This document shows, one piece after another, positions 43,758 through 52,252 of a stretch of DNA of 64,000 nucleotides. Position numbers and translations under genes: made by a program. Below the pieces are notes generated by a model. It was not told the origin of the DNA. It did not search any database and saw nothing but the letters and a program-made list of their open reading frames with translations. The stretch's first letter is position 1. Each line of letters opens with the position of its first letter. This DNA is from Mucilaginibacter rubeus (lineage in GTDB: Bacteria; Bacteroidota; Bacteroidia; Sphingobacteriales; Sphingobacteriaceae), in NCBI RefSeq assembly GCF_003286415.2, contig NZ_CP043450.1:1488001-1552000 (forward strand), given 5' to 3'.

Positions 43758-45176
43758 TTAGTTAACTGTTTTAACACCAGCACCTGCTGTAACTACTGCC
43801 GGAACGTTTGCAGCAGCATCAAGTACTGAGCTGTAAGAGTAAGAAGGTACCCAGCTTGACAAAGATGAAGTGATGTCGTTAGAACCGCAATTAGAATAAA
43901 TGTTGGTTGTTGTACCGCTGAAGTAACCTACCGGGTCGCCATCTAAGTTGGTAGTAAGCGGTTTTTTACAGCCTGAGAAATACTCATTATCTGTTCTTAC
44001 TGTACCACCGTACCTTGCACCGATAGAGTAACCATCATTGTTTAAGTGGTAGTTGTTGTACATGTGGATGCTACCGAACACCAAAGTAGGTTCCCTTTCA
44101 GATACATTGTACCAGTAGTTGTGGTGCACTGTAACGTGTAGTTTGCCTGTGTTGGCTGCAACAGCATCGCTTGATATCGAACCGATAAGCAATGACAAGT
44201 AAGTGTCGTGGAATTTGTTCCAAGAAATGGTTACGTAGTCAGAACCTTCGGCAACACCGATATCTTTACCCCAGTAATCCCAGCCATGGCTACGGTCTGT
44301 CGCGAAATCGCAATGGTCAATCCAAACGTGATGTGATTGGAATTTAACATAGATACCACATTCGGTTACGTAATTTCTAAACGTAATGTTTTGAATGATG
44401 ATGTTACTTACAGTGAATAGGTAAAGGTTCAGGCTCTGGATAACAGCGCCGGTTTTACCAATGATGGTGGTATTTGAACCAACATACACAGGGGTTAAAC
44501 CCGATCCGCTGATTGTTCCGCTAACGTAAACAATTTTAGGCGAATTGCCTGCTACAGCAGATTTGAAAGCTGCAAGTGTGCTTACTGTAACAGCGGTTGC
44601 ACCTTTACCACCGGTTGTTGTTCCGTTAACTGCAGCGTAGCCGGTTAATACTGTACTTAAAACAGAGCCGGTGGCTGGAGTTGAAGTGGCTGGAGCGCTT
44701 GTTGAGGGAGCTGTAGCACCGCTGCTTGCAGTACCGGTAAGGGTGTAGGTGTACTTTCTTCCGTTTGTCAGAGGGCTACTGTTATCGGAAGTTGAGAAGT
44801 ACAAACCATTGGACCAATGGCTGAAGCGGCCTTTACCAATATCTCTGATATCAGCGTGAACCGAGTGGGCCGGACCTAATTCAACGCCGTTTTCATAAAC
44901 TTTAAGCGTTGAAGCGGTTGGAGCCGTGTTTGAATCTCCGTCTACAGGAATAGGGCTAACTTTGTAAGCATAGCCTTCATCTTTCCTGATTGACGCCACG
45001 TCCATCGTGTAGACTGTAGGAGAGGCTGTTGTCGCCAGGCTTTGACTGGCATTTAAATCATTAATTGGAACGGTTACTGGTTTGTCTGCATTTTTAGAGC
45101 AACTTCCGATGAGAAGAAGCGTACTCAATGCCAAACTGCCAAATGTCATTTTGTTTAAAGATTTTGTTTTTTGCAT
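43758..45176 (-). CDS. PL1 family pectate lyase-like lipoprotein
   Basis: This 472-residue protein has a lipoprotein signal (lipobox IGSC, Cys26). A roughly 100-residue N-terminal domain of unknown fold follows, then a low-complexity Ser/Thr/Pro/Ala linker (SGATAPSTSAPATSTPATGS, about 152-171). The parallel beta-helix has PL1 blocks VWIDHCDF, EGSDYVTISWNKFHDT and VHHNYWYNVSEREP, then IHMYNNYH. The Arg of EREP aligns with the catalytic Arg of PL1. However, the usual second Arg (R-x-P-x-x-R) is Val here, and the D-G-x-x-D-I calcium segment is changed. It may have altered calcium or substrate binding. Surface-exposed location is likely. Confidence 0.85.
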   Translation of the reverse strand: MQKTKSLNKMTFGSLALSTLLLIGSCSKNADKPVTVPINDLNASQSLATTASPTVYTMDVASIRKDEGYAYKVSPIPVDGDSNTAPTASTLKVYENGVELGPAHSVHADIRDIGKGRFSHWSNGLYFSTSDNSSPLTNGRKYTYTLTGTASSGATAPSTSAPATSTPATGSVLSTVLTGYAAVNGTTTGGKGATAVTVSTLAAFKSAVAGNSPKIVYVSGTISGSGLTPVYVGSNTTIIGKTGAVIQSLNLYLFTVSNIIIQNITFRNYVTECGIYVKFQSHHVWIDHCDFATDRSHGWDYWGKDIGVAEGSDYVTISWNKFHDTYLSLLIGSISSDAVAANTGKLHVTVHHNYWYNVSEREPTLVFGSIHMYNNYHLNNDGYSIGARYGGTVRTDNEYFSGCKKPLTTNLDGDPVGYFSGTTTNIYSNCGSNDITSSLSSWVPSYSYSSVLDAAANVPAVVTAGAGVKTVN

Positions 45177-45692
45177 GTTATAATTTTTAATTAAGCCCTC
45201 GAAACGTGGTCTTATATTAAAAATTACCGTTGATTTTTAGATAAAGATATAGACTAAAAGCTTAGATAGTTCAAAAGCTTCCATTCTGTTGTTTAAACGT
45301 ATAAAATGGTGTGTATTTGTAAAGTATGCAGTTGTAAAGAATTGCACACTTCGTGACATTTCTATGACAATTTAATCTCACACGAAAACTGAATTTTCGT
45401 TGCTTGGGGCTTGAAGTCTGTGTTTTATCTCGTGTTTTTTAACTTACAATTAACACGCTTACCTGTGAAAATTGCTTTACAAATTCTTAATGTTAGGTCT
45501 AAAAATTATTATATTCTTAATTCACGATATTGGATTTTAGCATCTTCATATTTTTTGTGCTGAAATTTTGAGCGGATGAATAATCCAATTTTGCGTAATA
45601 AGGCTGGTTTATAGTTGATAACAAGATAGTTACTGTTTTGTTTCAATGTTCAATATAAGTTTTTGTTTTCAAAATGTCAAATGGAATTTTAG
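45177..45692. other. AT-rich spacer with an inverted repeat
   Basis: There is no ORF in this 516-bp divergent spacer. ACGAAAA-CTGAA-TTTTCGT (45382-45400) is a perfect 7-bp-arm inverted repeat that could be an operator for the pectate lyase gene. The rest is AT-rich with no recognised promoter for the leftward gene. Confidence 0.35.
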
Positions 45693-45725
45693 TTTGCAAT
45701 TAATGAACACTGTTCATTACATTTG
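45693..45725 (+). promoter_or_regulatory. Consensus Bacteroidota promoter with embedded TetR operator
   Basis: TTTG (45693-45696), a 21-bp spacer and TACATTTG (45718-45725) match the Bacteroidota -33/-7 consensus TTTG and TAnnTTTG. The spacer contains the 19-bp palindrome TAATGAACA-C-TGTTCATTA (45701-45719), so a bound repressor would block this promoter. The tetR ATG lies 18 bp after the -7 box, giving a very short leader. Confidence 0.8.
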
Positions 45726-45743
45726 TGATGTACTTAATTAACT

Positions 45744-46355
45744 ATGGGAGTAACTGACAGAAAGGAACGGGAAAAAACAGAAATGAAGGAGCTCATCAGG
45801 GCTACTGCCATGAAGATGTTCCTGGAAGATGGTTACGCCAAAACATCCATCCGTAGTATTGCCGAAGCCATAGAATATAGTCCCGGTACTATATATCTGT
45901 ATTTTAAAGATAAAGACGAGCTTTTATACGAAGTGCAAGGTGAAGCCTACGGCCAGTTGCTGGAAGTTTTTAAAAGAGAAGCTACGAGTACGGATCCGCT
46001 TGAGAAGCTGAGGCAGGTAGGCAGGGCGTATATTAACTTTGGTCTCCAAAACCCGGAGCTTTATGATTTGATGTTCATTATCCGGGCGCCAATGAACGTA
46101 GATGAGGAAATTCATAAGGCTAACGGCGGTAACTGCTTTGCTTTCCTGGTTGATTGTCTTAATGATTGCATCAGCAAAAATTTGCTTCGTTTAACAGATT
46201 TACACCAGGCTTCCCTGCTGATATGGTCAACGGCACATGGCCTGGTATCGCTAAATCTGCGTTGCCGCTTAAAGATCATGGATCAGCCGGAAGAAGCCAT
46301 ACCTGAAATTTTAATTAAATCAATGGAAGATTATTTAGCAGCTGTAACAATTTAA
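45744..46355 (+). CDS. TetR/AcrR family transcriptional regulator
   Basis: This 203-residue protein has an N-terminal TetR HTH (KMFLEDGYAKTSIRSIAEAI followed by SPGTIYLYFKDKDELLYEV) and an all-helical ligand-binding domain. It sits at the head of an RND efflux operon. Three copies of a TGAACA/TGTTCA-type site occur: inside its own promoter, just after its stop, and overlapping the start of the outer-membrane component gene. It is therefore very likely the autoregulated local repressor. The inducer is unknown. Confidence 0.95.
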   Translation: MGVTDRKEREKTEMKELIRATAMKMFLEDGYAKTSIRSIAEAIEYSPGTIYLYFKDKDELLYEVQGEAYGQLLEVFKREATSTDPLEKLRQVGRAYINFGLQNPELYDLMFIIRAPMNVDEEIHKANGGNCFAFLVDCLNDCISKNLLRLTDLHQASLLIWSTAHGLVSLNLRCRLKIMDQPEEAIPEILIKSMEDYLAAVTI

Positions 46356-46374
46356 AAAAAAATTGATCTATTAC

Positions 46375-46390
46375 TAAACACTGTTCATTT
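46375..46390. promoter_or_regulatory. TetR operator, second copy
   Basis: TAAACACTGTTCATTT keeps the right half (TGTTCATT) of the 45701-45719 palindrome exactly and differs by one base in the left core (TAAACA against TGAACA). It lies 20 bp after the tetR stop and 115 bp before the next gene. The TTTG at 46388-46391 could be the -33 box of an internal promoter, but no matching -7 box is obvious. Confidence 0.6.
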
Positions 46391-46489
46391 GTTAAACAAT
46401 TGTTAATAAAAAATATCGGTTCAGCCGACATCATATAATGCACTGCTGCTGAATATAGTTCTGTCAAATAAATTTTTTTACTCTTATAC

Positions 46490-46505
46490 TAAACATTGTT
46501 CATTA
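46490..46505. promoter_or_regulatory. TetR operator, third copy, overlapping the tolC-like start
   Basis: TAAACATTGTTCATTA matches the other two sites (TGTTCATTA identical to the first) and runs into the ATG at 46505. A repressor bound here would block elongation or initiation just ahead of the gene. Confidence 0.65.
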
Positions 46506-47884
46506 TGTATACATCGTTCAAAATAAAGTCAATCCCCATCATTGCGATATGTATGTTGCTTGGCATAAGCGCGTGGGGGCAAAGCAGCAATAAACAGCTT
46601 GATGATTATATCGCTACGGCATTTGCTCAAAATCAGGGCTTAAAGGAGCAGCAATTTGATTTGGATAAGGCCATGGCTGCGTTGAAAGAAGCCCAGGCCA
46701 TGTACCTGCCTACGGTGAGTTTATTGGGCAGTTATACAAAATCATCGGGGGGCCGTACTATAGATGTGCCGGTTGGTGATTTGGTAAATCCGGTTTATAC
46801 TGCACTCAATCAGCTAACCAACTCTAATAAATTTCCGCAATTAAAAAATGAATCCTTTTTGCTTAACCCGGATAATTTTTATGATGCCAAAGTCCGGACA
46901 TCATTGCCGCTGATTAATGCCGAAATCAGGTACAATAAACTGATTAAACAGCAACTGATTACCAGCCAGCAGGCTGCGGTAAATGTTTACAAAAGAGCTT
47001 TGGTAAAAGATATTAAAACGGCTTATTATCAGTACTATCAATTGTTGCAAAGCATCGCAACTTATAACAGCGCAATGACCCTAATCAAAGAGAACATTCG
47101 CGAAAATGAGAGCATGCTGCGTAACGGCGTCCGGAACGGAACAGCGTTGCTCCGCTCTCAAACTGAAAAGGAAAAAACAAACGCTGCCCTGATTCAGGCA
47201 CAGCATAGTACACAAAACGCCAAGTCATATTTTAATTTTTTACTCAACCGTTCTTTACAGGATACTATTATTGTTGAGTCTGAAGCTATTGCAGATATTA
47301 TTGCCGCTCCCGATACCTCGGCAGGCACAAAACAACGCGAGGAATTAAAACAGTTGCGTACGTTGCAGCAGGTTTATACTCTAGATTATAAATTGCAGCG
47401 CTCGGGCTTTATCCCTAAGCTTAATACTTTTATCGATCTGGGCTCTCAGGGGTTTGATTTTAACGTGAACAACAAAACCCGCTACTATTTGTGGGGTGTA
47501 AACCTTCAATGGGATATTTTTACCGGCGGACAGCGCAAGTATAAAGCCGAACAATCAAGGGCTAATTATAATGCCGCTACCGCCCAGCTTGACCAAACAG
47601 AGCAATCGTTACAACTACAGCTCGATCAGGCTTATCATAACTACCAGTCGGCCAATGCTGCTTATAAAAGCGTTACCGCGCAACTCCAGTTTGCAGCCAA
47701 ATATTATAATGATCAGTTAAAGGCTTACCGTGCAGGGCAGCTTCTTTACCTTGAACTGGTAGACGCCCAGGACCAGCTAACGGGCGCACGCCTGCAAATG
47801 GCCGGTGCGCAGGCCAATCTTCAGATCTCTCTCGCCGAGCTCGAACGTCAACAGGCTACTTATCCAATTAACAACTCCAACTAA
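46505..47884 (+). CDS. TolC family outer-membrane efflux protein
   Basis: This protein has 459 residues from the ATG at 46505. An in-frame TTG three codons earlier is less likely. The signal peptide ends near SAWGQ. Two outer-membrane efflux protein repeats give the TolC trimer fold, with long helices (LIKENIRENESMLRNGVRNG, DAQDQLTGARLQMAGAQANL) and beta-strand blocks (KVRTSLPLINAEIRYNK, WGVNLQWDIFTGGQRK). It forms the outer-membrane exit duct for the adaptor and pump encoded next (11-bp gap). Confidence 0.94.
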   Translation: MYTSFKIKSIPIIAICMLLGISAWGQSSNKQLDDYIATAFAQNQGLKEQQFDLDKAMAALKEAQAMYLPTVSLLGSYTKSSGGRTIDVPVGDLVNPVYTALNQLTNSNKFPQLKNESFLLNPDNFYDAKVRTSLPLINAEIRYNKLIKQQLITSQQAAVNVYKRALVKDIKTAYYQYYQLLQSIATYNSAMTLIKENIRENESMLRNGVRNGTALLRSQTEKEKTNAALIQAQHSTQNAKSYFNFLLNRSLQDTIIVESEAIADIIAAPDTSAGTKQREELKQLRTLQQVYTLDYKLQRSGFIPKLNTFIDLGSQGFDFNVNNKTRYYLWGVNLQWDIFTGGQRKYKAEQSRANYNAATAQLDQTEQSLQLQLDQAYHNYQSANAAYKSVTAQLQFAAKYYNDQLKAYRAGQLLYLELVDAQDQLTGARLQMAGAQANLQISLAELERQQATYPINNSN

Positions 47885-47895
47885 AACAGATAGAC

Positions 47896-48975
47896 ATGAA
47901 AAAAATTAAATACACCGGTTTATTGCTGTGCATACCATTTATATATGCCTGCAAATCTCACCCCGCCGCGGTTAGTAATGAAGGTGGGGCCGATACCATA
48001 CCCGTACAGGTTATGCAGCTGACACAGCAAAGCAACAATGCTCCGATGGCTGTATCCGGACAGTTCACTACCGATGATGAGGTGATGCTCTCCTTTAAAA
48101 TCGGCGGTATCATCAGCGGCTTGAATGTGAAAGAAGGCGATGCCGTAAAAAGAGGGCAGTTATTGGCAACACTTAACCCGACCGAAATTAACGCGCAGGT
48201 ACAACAGGCTACCCTTGCAACCGAAAAAGCACAGCGCGATTATGAACGTACCCAAAACCTTTATAAAGACAGTGTAGCTACCCTTGAGCAACTGCAAAAC
48301 AGTAAAACCACCTTGCAACAGGCGCAGCAGCAACTAAAAACAGCAACATTTAACCGCCAGTATTCGGAGATCCGTGCGCCTAAGGATGGTTATATTTTGC
48401 ACAAGCTGGCCAACGTAGGTCAGCAGGTTACCGCAGGAACGGCTGTTTTGCAAACTAATGGCGCCGAATCTGGTAAGTGGATGTTACGGGTAGGTATAAG
48501 TGATAGCCAGTGGGCCGTATTGCAGCTTAATGATAAGGCAACTATTCAAACCACGGCGATGCCTGGACAGGTACTGCAAGGCTTGTTAAGCAGGAAATCT
48601 GAAGGAGTTGACGCAGCTACCGGTACTTTTAGTGCTGATATTACTATCACCGGTAAAAAGCCCCAGGCCATAGCCGCAGGGATGTTTGGAAAAGCAACAA
48701 TAACACCTGCCCGCCCTGCAACTGCCGAAAATGGCACCTGGCAAATTCCTTATGACGCGTTATTAGATGGCGACGGCAATAGCGGTTATGTATTTGTAAC
48801 AGATGATAATAAAACCGCGCATAAAATAAAGGTAACTGTTGCCGGTATAGATAAAAATACGGTAACCATCAGCAGCGGACTGGCCGATGCAAAATCATTG
48901 ATCATATCCGGGTCGGCATATCTTACAGATAACAGTGCCATCACAGTTCAATCACCTAAAACCGCGGCCAGATGA
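47896..48975 (+). CDS. RND efflux periplasmic adaptor (membrane fusion lipoprotein)
   Basis: This 359-residue protein has a lipobox IYAC (Cys19). The usual MFP order is visible: barrel-sandwich half GGIISGLNVKEGDAVKRGQL, an alpha hairpin (QRDYERTQNLYKDSVATLEQ), the second lipoyl half YSEIRAPKDGYILHKLANVG, then beta-barrel and membrane-proximal domains. It links the inner-membrane pump to the TolC-like duct. Its TGA overlaps the pump's ATG (ATGA), so the two are translationally coupled. Confidence 0.94.
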   Translation: MKKIKYTGLLLCIPFIYACKSHPAAVSNEGGADTIPVQVMQLTQQSNNAPMAVSGQFTTDDEVMLSFKIGGIISGLNVKEGDAVKRGQLLATLNPTEINAQVQQATLATEKAQRDYERTQNLYKDSVATLEQLQNSKTTLQQAQQQLKTATFNRQYSEIRAPKDGYILHKLANVGQQVTAGTAVLQTNGAESGKWMLRVGISDSQWAVLQLNDKATIQTTAMPGQVLQGLLSRKSEGVDAATGTFSADITITGKKPQAIAAGMFGKATITPARPATAENGTWQIPYDALLDGDGNSGYVFVTDDNKTAHKIKVTVAGIDKNTVTISSGLADAKSLIISGSAYLTDNSAITVQSPKTAAR

Positions 48976-51900
48976 AGATCTCAGATTATGCTGTGAAAAA
49001 CAGCCAGTTTACCCTCGTGATCTTTATCATGATCATAGCTTTAGGGATAACCACCATGCTCAATATGCCCCGTTCGGAAGACCCGGAAATGCATCCGCCC
49101 TCGTTCCTGGTTATTGTTAATTATCCGGGTACAAGTCCGCGGGATATTGAGGATAGGGTAGTAACACCGCTGGAAAAAACCATAGGAGGTCTTGATGATA
49201 TCAAACGGATCCGCACTACGATATCCAACGGTGTAGCTGTATTGAGAGTTGAATATAAGTACAGTAGCAATATTGACTCTAAATACCAGGAAATAGTTCG
49301 CGAGGTAAACAATAAGCGAAGCGAGCTGCCAACAGACGTAGCCGGTATCGAAATCCAGAAACAGCAACCTACCGATGTAAACGTGTTGCAGGTTGCGCTG
49401 GTATCAGAAAACGCCGCCCGCAGTCAGCTGCAGCATTTTGCCGAAAAATTACAAGACGAGCTGGAGAAAGTATCGTCACTTAAGCAAGTATCTATTTATG
49501 GTTTACCCGGTCAGCAGGTACGCGTTGAACTCGATCTGGAAAAGATGGCGCAAATGCACTTACCGGTTGGTGCCGTTGTCAATAGCTTGCACAGCGAAAT
49601 GGCCAGTATCCCCGGTGGGAGTATTGATGCCGCTCATTTAACTTTCAACATCAAAAGTAATGACTACCGTACGTTGGATGCTGTAAATAGCACCGTGGTT
49701 TATGCGGCCAACGGTAAAAATATCCTGTTAAAAGATATTGCCCATGTATACTATGGTTATGGCGAAGAAAAGCATATCACCCGCCTTAACGGGCATCGTT
49801 GTGTATTTGTAGTAGCCGCCCAAAAAGATGGCGAAAACATCAATAAAACCCAGGCCGATTACAGTAAGGTACTCACGGGCTTCAAAAAGTTGCTACCTGC
49901 CAATATCGACCTGGTTCAAAATTTTGATCAGGCCGATAACGTGAACAGGCGTTTAACCGGCTTAAGCCACGATTTTATAATCGCTATTTTATTGGTAGCC
50001 GTTACGCTGATGCCGTTGGGGTTTCGCCCGGCAGTAATTGTGATGATCTCTATCCCGCTTTCATTGGCCATAGGTATTGTATTGCTGCAGCTTTTTGGCT
50101 TCAATCTTAACCAGTTAAGTATTGTAGGCCTGGTTGTAGCGTTGGGGCTTTTGGTTGATGATAGTATTGTGGTGGTCGAGAACATTGAGCGTTGGATGCT
50201 CGAAGGCCACAGCAGGCTTGAGGCTACCCTGAAAGCTACCGGGCAAATTGGTAAAGCCGTTGTAGGCTGTACGGTTATCCTGATCATCGCCTTTATGCCG
50301 CTGGTGTTTTTACCCGAAGGTTCCGGCGATTTCATTAGGTGCTTACCATTAGCCGTAATATTCTGTGTATTGGCATCAATGCTGGTATCCTTAACTTTTA
50401 TCCCATTCTTATCAAGCCGTTTGCTGAAAAATCATACCGGTCACCCGGACGGCAACCTGATCATGCGTGGATTGAAAAAGTTGATTCACGGCAGTTATGC
50501 CCGTTTGTTAGATAAAGCATTACAGAAACCGTTTTTAACTATTGGCGTTGCGGTCGTACTGTTCACGGCTTCTGTTTATTTGTTTGGGGTGATTGGTTTT
50601 AGTTTGTTTCCATCCTCAGAGAAACCGCAATTCCTGATCAATATCACAACTCCCAATCAATCCAATTTGCCGTATACTGATACCATTACGCGGGAGATAG
50701 AAAAGCAGTTAAAACGGGAGCCGCTCATTAAATACTATGCTACCAATGTGGGCCATGGTAACCCGAGGATCTATTACAACGTAATTGCCGAAAACAACCG
50801 CAGCGATTTTGCGCAGCTGTTTGTGCAGCTTGATAATGATACCCGGCCCGACGAAAAGCTTGCCCTCATCCAGAAATTACAAAGCCGCTGGGCGCATTAT
50901 CTCGGCGCTAAGGTTGAGGTGAAAAACTTTGAACAGGGGCCGCCGGTAGTTGCGCCGATAGAGGTGCGTTTGTTTGGAGATAACTTGGATACATTGCGTG
51001 CCTATTCGCTTAAAGTTGAAAAGCTGCTGCACCAAACTGCAGGCACTATGTATATAAATAACCCGGTAAGTTTGCTGAAAAGCGACATCCGCATAGCTGT
51101 AAACAAAGAAAAGGCACAGCAACTGGGTGTCAATTCCTTAGCTGTTGACCAAATTGCAAGACTGGCCGTTACCGGGCTTGACATGGGTACATACTATAAT
51201 AATGATAATAAATACGGATATACCGTTTTACTTACACGGGTTAAAGAAGGTCGCCCAAGTATGGATGCTTTCCGCAATTTGTATGTGAACAATGCCCAGG
51301 GTAGCGCGCTGCCGCTTAACCAGGTGGCAAATCTGCAATTGGAAGCATCGCCGGCGGTTATTAATCACCAGGAAAAAAAGCGTGTAGTATCGGTACAGGC
51401 CAACGTACAAAAAAGCTTTTTGGTAAGCCGGGTGATTGATGATGTAACACAAAAAATGGATAAGCTAAAATTGCCGCCGGGATATAGCTATGAAATGGGC
51501 GGCGAGGTTGAATCAAGAAATAACTCCTTTGGCGGTTTCATGAGCATTATCCTGGTAACCGTGTTTGTATTTGTGGCTGTGCTGGTGTTATTATTTAAAA
51601 CCTTTAAAAGTACGCTTATCATCCTTTCGGTTATTCCGCTTGGGGTGGTAGGGGCAGCCGTGGCGCTTTGGGTTACGGGTAATTCGCTTTCGTTCGTAGC
51701 TATTATAGGCTTGATAGCGCTTGCCGGTATCGAGGTTAAGAATACAATTTTGCTGGTTGACTTTACCAACCAGTTGCGGCAGCAGGGCCGAAGCCTGCAG
51801 GAAGCTATCCGCGAAGCGGGCGAGGTACGCTTTTTACCAATCGTGCTTACTTCTTTAACAGCTATCGGCGGTTTAATTCCGATAGCCATTTCAACCAATC

Positions 51901-52034
51901 CGTTAATATCTCCATTAGCTATTGTGTTGATAGGAGGGCTAATCAGCTCTACCTTATTATCAAGGATAGTAACTCCTATAGTTTACGAGTTGATTCCGCC
52001 CGCTATTACGGTCGATGAGCAAACAGCTCAATAA
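48972..52034 (+). CDS. RND efflux pump permease (AcrB/MdtB superfamily)
   Basis: This 1020-residue inner-membrane pump has 12 helices in two homologous halves. The proton-relay Asp pair is in helix 4 (VALGLLVDDSIVVVENIERW) and a helix-10-type segment is LAGIEVKNTILLVDFTNQLR. Porter-domain blocks include SRPEDPEM-like PRSEDPEMHPP and VEYKYSSNIDSKYQEIVREV. It exports small hydrophobic or amphiphilic compounds by H+ antiport. The substrate is unknown. The operon is tetR, tolC-like, adaptor, pump, closed by a GC-rich terminator. Confidence 0.95.
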   Translation: MKISDYAVKNSQFTLVIFIMIIALGITTMLNMPRSEDPEMHPPSFLVIVNYPGTSPRDIEDRVVTPLEKTIGGLDDIKRIRTTISNGVAVLRVEYKYSSNIDSKYQEIVREVNNKRSELPTDVAGIEIQKQQPTDVNVLQVALVSENAARSQLQHFAEKLQDELEKVSSLKQVSIYGLPGQQVRVELDLEKMAQMHLPVGAVVNSLHSEMASIPGGSIDAAHLTFNIKSNDYRTLDAVNSTVVYAANGKNILLKDIAHVYYGYGEEKHITRLNGHRCVFVVAAQKDGENINKTQADYSKVLTGFKKLLPANIDLVQNFDQADNVNRRLTGLSHDFIIAILLVAVTLMPLGFRPAVIVMISIPLSLAIGIVLLQLFGFNLNQLSIVGLVVALGLLVDDSIVVVENIERWMLEGHSRLEATLKATGQIGKAVVGCTVILIIAFMPLVFLPEGSGDFIRCLPLAVIFCVLASMLVSLTFIPFLSSRLLKNHTGHPDGNLIMRGLKKLIHGSYARLLDKALQKPFLTIGVAVVLFTASVYLFGVIGFSLFPSSEKPQFLINITTPNQSNLPYTDTITREIEKQLKREPLIKYYATNVGHGNPRIYYNVIAENNRSDFAQLFVQLDNDTRPDEKLALIQKLQSRWAHYLGAKVEVKNFEQGPPVVAPIEVRLFGDNLDTLRAYSLKVEKLLHQTAGTMYINNPVSLLKSDIRIAVNKEKAQQLGVNSLAVDQIARLAVTGLDMGTYYNNDNKYGYTVLLTRVKEGRPSMDAFRNLYVNNAQGSALPLNQVANLQLEASPAVINHQEKKRVVSVQANVQKSFLVSRVIDDVTQKMDKLKLPPGYSYEMGGEVESRNNSFGGFMSIILVTVFVFVAVLVLLFKTFKSTLIILSVIPLGVVGAAVALWVTGNSLSFVAIIGLIALAGIEVKNTILLVDFTNQLRQQGRSLQEAIREAGEVRFLPIVLTSLTAIGGLIPIAISTNPLISPLAIVLIGGLISSTLLSRIVTPIVYELIPPAITVDEQTAQ

Positions 52035-52041
52035 AGTTATT

Positions 52042-52078
52042 AAACCCCGGCAGCTCAATAAAAATGCCGCCGGGGTTT
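52042..52078 (+). terminator. Terminator of the RND efflux operon
   Basis: AAACCCCGGC pairs with GCCGGGGTTT (10 bp) across a 17-nt loop, then GTATAATTTG. It lies 8 bp after the pump stop. Confidence 0.75.
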
Positions 52079-52252
52079 GTATAATTTGTTAACTGCATAT
52101 TCTCAATATGTGTTTAAAATACTCACAAAACTGATGATTAACCTTGCTAATGTTAATGTATGGTTATCAGTTGATTAACGATTTTGCAAGGACGCGTTTA
52201 TTCAGTATTACTCCAGATTTAGCACGGTGTTTTGGCAAAAAACACGTGCCCT

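Noticed and set aside
51488..51898. Antisense ORF of 136 codons inside the RND pump gene
   Set aside because: It mirrors the membrane-helix codons of the pump and has no start context or neighbours.
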